NCBI GenBank assembly: GCA_003971905.1
Contig: RSEE01000005.1
Span: 1,116,001-1,180,000, forward strand
DNA from: Moniliella sp. 'wahieum'
Lineage: Eukaryota > Basidiomycota > Moniliellomycetes > Moniliellales > Moniliellaceae
Direction of reading: 5' to 3'
DNA length: 64,000 nucleotides
Positions within the stretch are counted from its first letter, which is position 1. Each line of letters opens with the position of its first letter. Below, piece by piece: positions 33,262-43,644 of the stretch. A program made the position numbers and the translations under genes. The notes below the pieces were generated by a model. The model saw only the letters and a program-made list of their open reading frames with translations. It made no database searches and was not told where the DNA came from.

Positions 33262-36200
33262 ATGTCTGTCAACGAGGCACTCTTCACCGACTCGTCTGCC
33301 GTCCAGGCCCTCGTGGCCGCCGCCAAGACCGAAGGCCCCAAGGCGCTTGCCGGCTTCCCTGAGCTCGTCCAGAAGGGCCTTGCCGACAAGAAGGACGTGG
33401 CCAAGCGTGTGGGCGCTGCGTCCCTTGTCAAGGCCGTCTGCGACGATGGCGCTGGCAAGGACGCTGAGGTCTACATGTTCCCCCCACCTACCGCGCCCTG
33501 GTTGACGCTATGGGCGACAAGGACAAGGCTGTTCGCGAGGCTGCGACCAATGCGCTGATCGCCTTCTCTGCCGTCCACAGCTCGTGGGCTGTCCCCCAAG
33601 CCCTCGAGGTCATCCTCGACCAGATCCGCACCGCTGGCAAGTGGCAGGTCAAGACGGGCCTCGTCAAGGTCCTCCTCCAGCTCGTCAAGTCGAGCCCGGA
33701 CCGCATTGCTGCCGCCATGCCCGACATTATCCCCGTCATGTCGGAGGTTATCTGGGACACCAAGCCCGACGTGCAGAAGGCGTCGCGCGCTGCCCTGACG
33801 GACCTTTGCTCGCTCATCTCCAACAAGGATATCGAGCGTTTCATTCCTGCTCTGATCAAGTCGCTCATCTTCCCCGTTGAGGAGGTGCCCAAGACGATTG
33901 GTGTGCTCTCTGCCACCACTTTTGTCCAGGAGGTCGACTCGCCCACCCTGGCCCTGATGGCCCCCCTTCTTCAGCGCGGTCTGAACGAGCGCCCTACGCC
34001 CATCAAGCGTAAGGTGGCCGTCATCATTGACAACATGGCCAAGCTCGTCGACAATGAGCGCACCGTCCGTCCTTTCCTGCCCAAGCTTCTTCCTGGCTTG
34101 ATCAAGGTCGAGTCGACCATGGCCGACCCGGAGGCCCGCTCCGTCGTTCAGCGCGCCATCAAGACCCTGCGTGACATCGGCCACGTCTCGGGCGACGGCT
34201 CGGACATCAAGCCGCTTGAGGATGTGGACTACCCCACTGTTCTCAAGCTCGTTACGGAGCAGTTTGCCGAGAAGAAGCTCGACTCGGACAAGGCGCTTGT
34301 TGCCTACGTTTCCACCCTCACGGCCAACCTCACCAACGCACGTGAGTTTGAGCCCTCGGAGTGGGAGGCCGCTCTCCACGCGTACATCCAGCTCGACAAG
34401 AAGGCTACCAAGGAGACGTCGCACGAGATCATCATGGCGCTCCTCAAGTCTCTTGCCAAGTCGTTCGGCGGCGAGGTTGAGGTGTTTGACGATGAGGAGG
34501 AGGGTGTCGACCTGTGCAACTGCCAGTTTCGCTTGCCTACGGTGCCAAGATTCTGCTCAACACGGCCACCCTCCGTCTGCGTGGCCACCGCTACGGTCTG
34601 CTTGGCCGCAACGGTTCGGGCAAGTCGACGCTGATGCGCCATTCAGAACGGCCAGGTGGAGGGCTTCCCCTCGCCCGAGGAGGTCAAGACGTGGTACGTC
34701 GAGCACGACCTGGACGGTTCCGAGGGTACCACCTCGGTTGTCGACTTTATTGTTGCGGACCAGCGCCTGCAGATCACCAAGGAGGAGGCGTCCAAGACGC
34801 TCAACGAGATGGGCTTTGACCAGGAGCGTCCAGGACTCGCCTGTCGCCGGCCTGTCCGTGGTTGGAAGATGAAGCTCGCCCTGGCGCGTGCGATCCTGTT
34901 CAAGGCGGACATTTTGCTGCTCGACGAGCCGACGAACCACTTGGACGTGGTAACGTCAAGTGGATCACGGACTACCTCAACAGCCTTACCGAGACCACCT
35001 CGATCATTGTCTCGCACGACTCGAAGTTCCTCAACGACGTGACGACCGACATTCTCCACCTCAACCGCTTCAAGATCAAGCGTTACCCGGGCAACCTCGA
35101 CGCGTTTGTCAAGCGTGTCCCCGAGGCGCGGTCGTACGTTGAGATCAACTCGGGCGAGGACTACTCGTTCAAGTTCCCCGAGCCGCCTCTGCTGGACGGT
35201 GTCAAGACGAAGGAAAAGTCGCTGCTCAAGATGCGTGACGTGACGTTCCAGTACCCCGGCACGCCCAAGCCCCAGCTGCTCGGTATCTCGATGCAGGTCT
35301 CGCTCTCGTCGCGTGTGGCCATTCTCGGCCCCAACGGTTCGGGCAAGTCGACGCTGGTCAAGCTCATGGTTGGTGACACGGAGGCGGCGACGGGTGAGGT
35401 GTGGAAGCACCCCAACTTGGTCATTGGCTACGTGGCCCAGCACGCGTTCCACCACATTGACCAGCACTTGGACAAGACGCCTCTGGAGTACATGCTGTGG
35501 CGGTACCAGACCGGTGAGGACTTGGAGGAGTTCCTCAAGAACTCGTCCAAGGAGCTGTCGGAGGAGGAGAGAAGATGCAAAAGCAGGGTGAGGTGTACAT
35601 TGTCGAGGGTGTCAAGCGTCTGATTGAGTCGATTGTCGGTCGTAAGAAGTTGAAGAACTCGTTCCAGTACGAGGTGTCTTTCAAGAACATGTCGTCGGCC
35701 GACAATGTGTGGATTCCGCGCGACGAGCTGATCAAGCGTGGGTTTGAGAAGAAGTGCTCGAGTTTGACTCGAAGGAGGCCCAGCGCCTCGGTATGAACCG
35801 CCCGCTGGTTCGCAAGGAGATTGAGCAGCACTTTGAGGACTTTGGTCTGGAGCGCGAGTTCACGTCGCACAACACGATGCGCGGCCTGTCGGGTGGTCAG
35901 AAGGTCAAGGTCGTGCTCGCCGCGGCTACCTGGCGTCGTCCTCACATTATCATTCTGGATGAGCCGTCCAACTTCTTGGACCGTGAGTCGCTTGCGGCGC
36001 TGATCAATGCCTCAAGGTGTTTGAGGGTGGTGTGTGCCTGATTACCCACTCGATCGAGGTGTCGCAGGGAGTGTGCTCGGAAGTCTGGGCCATGGACGGC
36101 GGTGTGCTGCGTGCGTCGGGCCACAACTGGGTCGAGGGCCAGGGCTCGGGCCCGCGGATCGACAAAGAAGGACGAGGAGGAGGAAAAGTTTGATGCGATG

Positions 36201-36330
36201 GGCAACAAGATTGAGGTGGCCAAGAAAGAAGGCGCTCACCTCCAAGGAGGCCCGTAAGGCCAAGAAGGACCGTCTCGCCAAGAAGAAGGCTGGCACCTAC
36301 GACTCGGCCGACGAGCTGGACGACCTTTAA
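33262..36330 (+). CDS. Translation elongation factor 3 (eEF3), ABC-F type ATPase
   Basis: eEF3 is the fungal ribosome-bound ATPase that helps release E-site tRNA during elongation. The ATG at 33262 opens [24 protein letters not shown] repeats follow (to about 34450), then ABC1 with Walker [10 protein letters not shown] (about 34605) and [11 protein letters not shown] (about 34915). ABC2 has [12 protein letters not shown] (about 35330), the inserted chromodomain-like region, [10 protein letters not shown] and [12 protein letters not shown] (about 35885-35980). A Lys-rich tail ends DSADELDDL with TAA at 36328-36330. Length of about 1020 aa matches the family. The gene has no introns in the coding part but about ten single- or two-base frame breaks, near 33485, 34532, 34640, 34830, 34858, 34951, 35572, 35753, 36010, 36165 and 36228. 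Codon choice is strongly biased, as expected for an abundant protein. Confidence 0.95.
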
Positions 36331-37640
36331 GGTTGTCAGGCCCCTCCGCTCCCTCTCCCTCCCCCCCTCCCCTTCCCCCTTTCCACCGCGCCCATCTCTC
36401 CTTTACCATTCACACCTGCCATGTCGCTATGCGTCCATGTACCAAAACCGTGCAGAGTACTCCCCCGTTAGCCTTTCTTGACGGCCCCATTTCTGCATTC
36501 CGTTCGTTCTGCGAATCCACCAGCTCTCCCTATCTCGTATTGTATTGTAGTACCCTAGGCAGGCAGAGCGGCAGCTGACAGGGGGGACAGGCAGGGGACA
36601 GTCTCATCTAGATCTAGTAGCTGGGAATGATTCCATTCTATTCAACCCCATTAATGAGACGCGTGGAAGAGATTGCATTGGGTGCGGGGGCTTAGTACTT
36701 CGTGAGAAACCGAGCCAACTGTTCTGTACTAGCGCTGAAAAGCGTCCCAATTCAGCTGAACGTTCAGGCTGAACCCTCTGCTGCAGGCTGCTGGTCTTGG
36801 CCCCTTAGTACCCATCAACAACGCCTTCCCTGGTTCGTGGTGGCAACGAAGCATGGCTTTGACACTCTCACAACCTCGTTCTGCACAACACAGCGGATCA
36901 CCAAAAGACATCATTTATGTTTTTGATTTTGCGCATTGGAAGGAGTTGGCTACTAAGTCTCAGTGGAAATGGTTCCTCGCTCGGATGTCACCACGTTCCT
37001 CCGTGTCCACACGCGCTTCCTAGGGTACGGGACCGGATGGCGAGAGCCGGAGGGTCCTGATATCCTGGCGATCCCCCTGGTTCCTTGACCTTAGTGGCGC
37101 TTCCAAGTAACCCCCGCAAGATGAACGGTTCGGTTTAGACGTAGCGTTCCCCTTGTCCCAGCCTTAAGCTCTGTCAATGATATGAATTCAGAAGAAAAAG
37201 GTCAGAGGAGTAATTTGCCGTGAGTGAGACAATTCTGTCAGCGCGCTGCACGTCAGTGACGTCGCCGATGTCACCACCCTGAACGTCAGATATGTCCTCG
37301 ATGTCATCCCCCTGCAGGTCAGTTATGTCCTCGATGTCATCCCCTTGAACGTCAGATATGTCGCCGACGTCACCCCCTTGAACATCAGAAACGTCGCCGA
37401 CGTCACCCCCTTGAACGTCAGAACGTCGTTGACGTGCCCTTGGGCGACGTATCTGACGAATCTGATCCTCCTATGCTCGCTCTCCCTGGGTTCTATTGGT
37501 ATTACATTTTATACTACTACTCATTCTAGCACCATCGAATGCAGTGCAATCGTCTTCGAGGGTACTTTTTGCATTGCGATGGGTCAATATGGACTTGGGG
37601 GCTTGCCATTGAGAGGTCTTTGGAATGTATAGCCGCCAAA
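36331..37640. other. 3' flank of eEF3 and start of the lower-GC island
   Basis: It contains a CT-rich eEF3 3' UTR and then lower-GC DNA without recognisable genes. At 37170-37470 a minus-strand frame encodes an acidic repeat (see the minisatellite). Confidence 0.4.
37250..37437 (-). repeat. 33-bp minisatellite encoding an acidic 11-residue repeat
   Basis: Five to six tandem 33-bp units built on GTCGCCGAYGTCA. On the minus strand one frame is open through all of them and reads units such as GDVGDISDVQG and GDDIEDITDLQ. It follows an AG acceptor-like site near 37470 and ends in a TGA near 37180, so it could be a terminal exon. A single unit is 11 codons, so copy number can change without breaking frame. 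Confidence 0.7.
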
Positions 37641-39431
37641 TTACTCTTCAGTCTCAGAGTCGTCTGTGCGGTCGTCGTCCTCGCCATCTGTGCCCTCTGC
37701 GTCAAAGAGGTTGACTGCAGTGCCTTCGATGTCCCCTGCATCCTCTTCGTCTGTTATTTGTGCCCGGGTTACTGCGATGTGACGGAGGTGGGTGATTTCT
37801 GCACGGGTCGCATGCCAGGCAGTACAAATTTCAGGGTTACCTTGCGGAAGATGCGTGTCCGCAATGCCCTCGAAATTATCCCATGCACTTGTCCAGCCCA
37901 GTAGATAGCTTGCGGGGCGAGATGTGTGAAAAAAGTCAGATGACCTGCTGGACGAGAACGGGGTGGCGACGTACTTATGATTCGACAAAGAGACAGTGAT
38001 GGCACTGAAAATGTCATCGCAGCGCCTGCCGCTGTTCAGATTCCGGTTGAGCAAGAGGGTGCACAGGGCAGATGGATCAGGGAAGTTGCGATGTTGTGAG
38101 ACACGATCCATTTCCCTTCGGAAGTCAATGTCGTTCGGTGCATAGCAACAGAAGCGCTTTTGATGAGAACGGGTGAGAGATAAGTTGTTGTGGCCATATT
38201 GCGAGGAGAGCAACGAGTGAAAAGGCGGGGCCAGTACGTACCAGGATTCGGATGCGCTCCTTGGCGACAGTGAGCTCTTCCGGGGAGTGGCTGCGAAAGT
38301 AGACGGGAAACCCACGACGCACGAACTCAGCCTGAGTCTTCAATTGTGCGCGTTCCGTTTCCTTGATCGGTACGGTGCATGCTCTCCGGCAACTGGACGA
38401 TGTGTTATTTGTTAATAGATGGCTTCGGCGTTTGGGTTAACGCACCTCTTTCAATAGCCTTTGTTGAGCGTTACCCGCCTCTGGATGAAGCGGTCTGTGT
38501 CCCTGTTCAACGCTGGTCTAGTCGGGTTGATCTCGAGAGCGGTGGCCTCTAGACCACCATCAGTAATGTGCTGTCTGGCGAACATACGACAGAAGTCGAC
38601 CATTCGCTGGCCCTTCCAGGGTGCCTTGAACAGGAGGCAAACCCAGACGAGGTCGTTGATCAAGTATCGCCGTCAGACGCAAAAAGAACATATGTAAGTT
38701 AGGTCAGTGAGAGTGCTTTTTGTGCGCATGAGGGGGCGGTGATACTGTGGTATATGATACCTGTGGTGATACTGACCCGCTCAACCGCGTTGTGTTTTGC
38801 ACGTCGGCCGCATTGTCCGGGTTGCGGACTCGGTCATTAAGGTCATTGATGTCCGTGTCGTGACGTATCACAGTGCGTCTCAAGTCTCCAAAGTGGTCCA
38901 TCTCGTCGTGCTCGCGACGCAAGGCCAGATCGGAAATCAGATCCAACCTAGTTGATGTATCGTTCTGTTGTTGTTGGAGGGCGGCGGGGAATTCACTCCT
39001 GGTGGCGCGGACTTCACTCCTGGTGTATGGCGTTGACGTCGTTCCTAAGTTCAGCACGCAGACTTTGAAGCGCTTGCAGCCAGGGTTCCCCATCATGTTG
39101 GTCCATCCCGCACGCCCTCAGGGGCAAGGGGGTGATCTTGTGGATCGCTTGCGTCATTTTGATCGACACTTCCGGACCATTTGCCTGCGCGTCTTCATCG
39201 TCGTCTGTTACTGTCTCAGGGACCGTCAGGATGAAGGCGGGGCGGCGAGTCCGGTTGGGGAGGCTCGTCCATGTCCGGTTCGTCCATTTCGGCTGCCTGG
39301 CGACCTCGCTTATTGTTCGCGGTACGGGTGTGGGTGGCACTGGCGATGTTGCTGCGTCCGCAAGAGGTGTTCACGTGAGCATTGCCTGGGTGGGCTGTTG
39401 CATTTACTCTGTTTGAACCGCGGCGAGCCAT
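37641..39431 (-). CDS. Unrecognised multi-exon acidic, coiled-coil protein
   Basis: I do not recognise this gene. Coherent peptide is seen from an ATG at 39429-39431 (MARRGSNRVNATAHPGNAHV), through an acidic PETVTDDDEDAQAN segment and two short coiled coils (LQSLRAELRNDVNAIHQE; MDHFGDLRRTVIRHDTDINDLNDRVRN). A likely intron near 38760 follows, then FDCRMFARQ-like and FRREMDRVSQHRNFPDPSA segments. It ends in a strongly acidic tail, TDGEDDDRTDDSETEE, with the stop at 37641-37643. The exons lie in different frames and I cannot fix all splice sites. Base composition is lower in GC than the housekeeping genes around it, which is compatible with an older insertion or a fast-evolving gene. No domain, transposase or nuclease motif is visible. 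Confidence 0.5.
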
Positions 39432-42400
39432 GCTGGTGGGGTGTGCGAGGAAAGAGGCAGGACCAGGGGGCTGGATGGCTCTTTTTGTCAAGTGTGGGCT
39501 ACAGTATGGGGGTAGAGGAGATTGCACCACTCACATGCGGGGGGCTCCATACAACGCACTAGGAAAGTCCTTTTTGCCCCTGGCCGGAATTGGATAGCCA
39601 GGGTCCTAACTGAAAAACCACTAGGGCGCTGTTGCTGCAGGGAAAAAGCTGCGCCACCATTCTCTGCACCAGGCAGTGTAAGGGTGGGCGCTGCCAGGGG
39701 GCCCGGGGGGTGGTTAAGTGGTACAATCCATGGGAGATCCTATAAGGTGACTCACGATAGTTACACGCTTGGGCTGATTGGTGCCAGGGTCTGAGCGGGG
39801 CTAGGGACAAGGAGATGCCTCTGGGCGTATAGCAGAGGCGGGGCTGCAAGTGTGGCAAGGCTGTGCAGCATAGAGAAAGAACGGGGGACTGGGCAAAACA
39901 AGGAGGGCGGTTGCCGCAGGGGCAACCTACGTAGCAAGGTATAATGCAAAAGGATACCGGGAGACTATCGTTTCCAGATTGAATCTGACCCCATGACCAA
40001 CCTGGGGATGGGGTTACTAGTAAGACGAAAGGCGCGCGTAGGCTCCGGACTTCAATCTACGCCCGGCGTGACATATGTGTAACATGTGTTGACAGGTGTA
40101 GGCAACTGTCGCTGGATGATCGATGATCGGCGAATAAGGTTGCGTACTCAGTTGAGTGTTTGGCCAGATCGAAGCAATCAGGCCAACAGTGAAAGTCGAT
40201 TGGCACATTCTCATAACGCTCGCAGTGGGTAACCTGACATTGAATGTATCGGCACCGACGTACTGGTGCCCTCACTCCTCCAACTCCTGCTCCAGCTATA
40301 TTTGGCTGGAAGCATGTCCAGCATTGTCAGGGATTATTGGATGTGCACCGGATGTGGTCGATGCCCGTACTCGGCTTTTCGACACAGGGACGCCCGACGT
40401 CACCAAGATCACACCGGGCACACCGGGTCGCGTCCAATAACCAAGCTGCAACACCGGACACTAATGCAGCAGGCATCATTCGTGCACCATGCGCCCCGGC
40501 GCGCAAGTACGATCTCAGCTGGTTCTAACCGGCGAGCGCTGGCCACCATCTCTACCGGTCCACATCTGACATTAATATACCAGACGTGACCTCCCCTGAA
40601 TTGCACCTTCAGCCCTTCTCTGGATGGCCCCTGGGTCTCCCACGCAAAATGGCGATGTGGAAGACGCTTTTGAAGACGCTTTTGGATGGAGGACATGGCT
40701 GAAACGTGCATTGCTCACAGTCGGCTGGCCCGCCTACCGAACGCGAAGCGACAGCGGATCCTCAGTCCGGATCCAAGCCAGAGCGGCGATCAACTCGGCG
40801 CGCACACAAGTCTGATGCCTCACAAGAAGACGCACTCCTTTGCAGTCTCCATCTCTGTATTTTGAGGATCTGTCGGAAACAATAATACGTCACCACGGCC
40901 CGATTGATAGCAATATGTTCGCACCCTTTACGAATCCGTTCATTGCCGTCATCAACATCACCCAGTTATGGTTACCAAAAGGTCTATGCGGCGAGAGCTC
41001 GCCGAACTGGTCCTGTCACTGATGAGATTAGCTATTGCTGCGTCGCCACCTTAGCCACCGTTCCACGCTGGAACCATTCCACGCTGGAGTGGGAAAATAA
41101 TATCTTTTCACCGTTCCCACGTTGACTATTTGTGATGTCTCAGATGATCTCCACCCGCAAGATGGGGTGGATGGATTAACGCGAATCCCACTTCACCATC
41201 CGGCTCGCGATGTGTTGCCAAGCGAGACGACTGTGCTCTAACTATACAAGCGCGTATGTTGGCACGGTCACCTTTATCTCTAGCCGGTCACCTTTATCGC
41301 GGGAGCTACTGGGCATCGGTACTTCCCTGGGCCTCTGCTGGCGCGACGCGACGTGACTCTGCACATCGCCTTTATTATTTGCCAGACGGCCAGCTGATGA
41401 GCGGAGACTTCCAATGACAATCTTCCGGGACATTGGGACAGATGCACACGCAACACCGCGTTCATTAAGCAAAAGGTGGAGTTTTGCGTCAAGGAACAGT
41501 TGAAGGGCATGCCGGTCCGCAAAAGTAAAACCTGTCGTTAGCCGTATTCATTGTCGAACTGGTGTCGTTCGCTATGGTCCGTTCGACGGGGTCAGGGTCA
41601 TTCTGTGACCACCGACAATTGATCTGGTCCAATGATATCAGGCCGAGTCGGAACACTGCGATGAAGGACGTATATACTACACGGACCAGTGGGGCCCAAA
41701 CTCCGGTCTCATCCAACACCTTACTGTTGTCGGAACCAACGTGGATTGGGTCATACGGTTGGCTCACGAGCACACAGACCTGATGGAACAAGAAGAAGAG
41801 ATGGTGAAGAAGTGTCAAGTCCGCGTATACGACAGCCTAACCTCTTCTTGGAGACAGTCTCGCTTGACGGATTTCGGTTTCAGACCCGTCTCTCAAACGC
41901 GCCTGTCCGACTATGGATTTATCAGGACGAACGACTCTCGATGATCTCGTCGGTTTGCTCGGAGAACCCAACAGACTTTTCATGACTTTCGTTTGCGGGG
42001 TCAAAGCAATGTGAAGGACCAACAAAAGCCTATCTTCAGCGGGGCTGCACCAGTCGTCCCTGCCTGCCCTGTACTCAAGCAGAACTAGCCGCAGGATGGA
42101 CGCCTGATGAGCCAAACCCCTATCAGTGGGCACAATGTTGTCCTGCATGGCCTGCCTTTTGGTCCACATGAAATGAGCTTCCATTTACCTGACGACTAGA
42201 CCTTGGCCACACCAATTGCCGATGTTCCCCTGGCTAATCTGAAGACGCATGCCCCCGTAGAGCACACCCTTCCGTGCGACGCGAAATCGAATCCCTGCCG
42301 TTGGCCAGCTACCGTGAGCGCGTATAGGAAGGACGCGTGTTGACTAGGTGGTTCTGATGGTAGCATTTGCTAGGAGAAGACACGAAATGGTGTGGCCGGG

Positions 42401-43644
42401 TGCGATTTTGAAACGATGCAAAGTTTCACATGTAGCCGGCAGTTGGCCCCCGCGCTGCACATCATTGATATCAACGACCTCTTTTGCGCCGTCGCTGACA
42501 TCAACGACCTCTTTTTCGACGTCGCTGACATCATTTCCTCAAAACCATGCAAACACGTCGCCGATGTCAGCTCCCTGACATCGCTGATATCTTTTACCTC
42601 TTTTTGAAATCCGCTGTGAAGTGAACGCGAATGAGGGGTTGGGTTGGGTTCGGCCAGGGGGAGAGGGGGATCGCATGACAGCATGGCAGCATGGCCGAGC
42701 CACAGGTGTGGAGAACCAGAGAGGAGAGGGAAGCACGTACGTACGTGCGTGACTGGCCAGGGCCAGATCAGCCGTGGCGTCCAATCCGTCCCGAAGGGAG
42801 GAACGCGATTCGACCGGGTCTGAGAGACGAGCGAAACGCACATGCGAGTCGAGCACGTTCAACGGCGGGGGGAGAGGATGGAGTACCATATTGGTTCGAC
42901 GTCAGGGAGGGAAAAGCGGTGACGCTGAGGCTGATCCCTGCTCCTATGCTCTGGAGGGGGCGGTCGGGCTGCAACGCATGGTGGGGATCAAGTAATCCAC
43001 GCACACCCATGGAGCAGATGGGAGGGAACAGCGGTAGTACCAGAGACGAGAGACGAGAGACGGTGATTGTCTGTTTTGCCTCCATCCCAAGCGGAATTGG
43101 TCGATCCGATCTAAGATGCAACTCAACCGCACGGGCTGCCTGCCTCCTACCAGCTCGCCCGTTCGCCCCTTGGCGCTTGGCCGCGCTTCTTTCTGCAGCC
43201 GAAGCAAAGCGCCCCCCCCGGCGTGCGACATGCAGAGCCAGGCGCTCGAATAGCGCTGGCTCTTCTCTGATGGCTGTGCTACTGCTGCGCCGGAAGATGG
43301 CGACGGGCTATGTGCACTTGTGGCGATACGGTCGTTTTCGGGAGTCGGAGGATACTCGCTCCTGGACGTGGAGGGGGTACTGAAGCGGGATGGTTGAGGC
43401 GGAGGGCTGCGGGGGTTGAACGTTCAAGTTGCTGGTTGGCTGGCGTAATCGAGTAATCGGGTTAGGGCAGGTGGGGCCAGCCAGGGGAGCTGATGGGTGA
43501 GGGCGACCGGTGAGCCTGGGCTTGGCTTGCTTATTCGCTGTGAGGCCGCTGCTGCCGTGGCCGCCATCACCGCCATCAGCAGCGCCACGACCCCCCACCG
43601 CCACCCCCACCGCGGCCACCGCCACCGCCACCACCACCGCCACC
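39432..43644. other. Lower-GC island between the acidic gene and GRR1
   Basis: No gene could be supported. A plus-strand stretch at 41690-41985 reads semi-coherently over two frames (DWVIRLAHEHTDLMEQEEEM) and may be a decayed exon. A 230-codon frame at 42691-43383 is Arg-rich and looks accidental. The second acidic minisatellite lies at 42467-42600. The last 70 bases before GRR1 are a CCACCG-type microsatellite (43575-43644). Confidence 0.4.
42467..42600 (-). repeat. 30-bp minisatellite related to the 37.25-kb one
   Basis: Two clear 30-bp units (GACATCAACGACCTCTTTT core) at 42467-42526, followed by diverged ones containing GTCGCCGATGTCAG. On the minus strand one frame reads NDVSDVEKEVVDVSDGAKEV then VDINDVQRG, interrupted upstream by a stop. 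The GTCGCCGATGTCA word and the D-V-x-D-V-Q pattern are shared with 37250-37437. Confidence 0.65.

Noticed and set aside
42691-43383. 230-codon plus-strand open frame
   Set aside because: It is Arg-rich with no domain, secondary-structure pattern or splice context, so probably accidental in GC-rich DNA.
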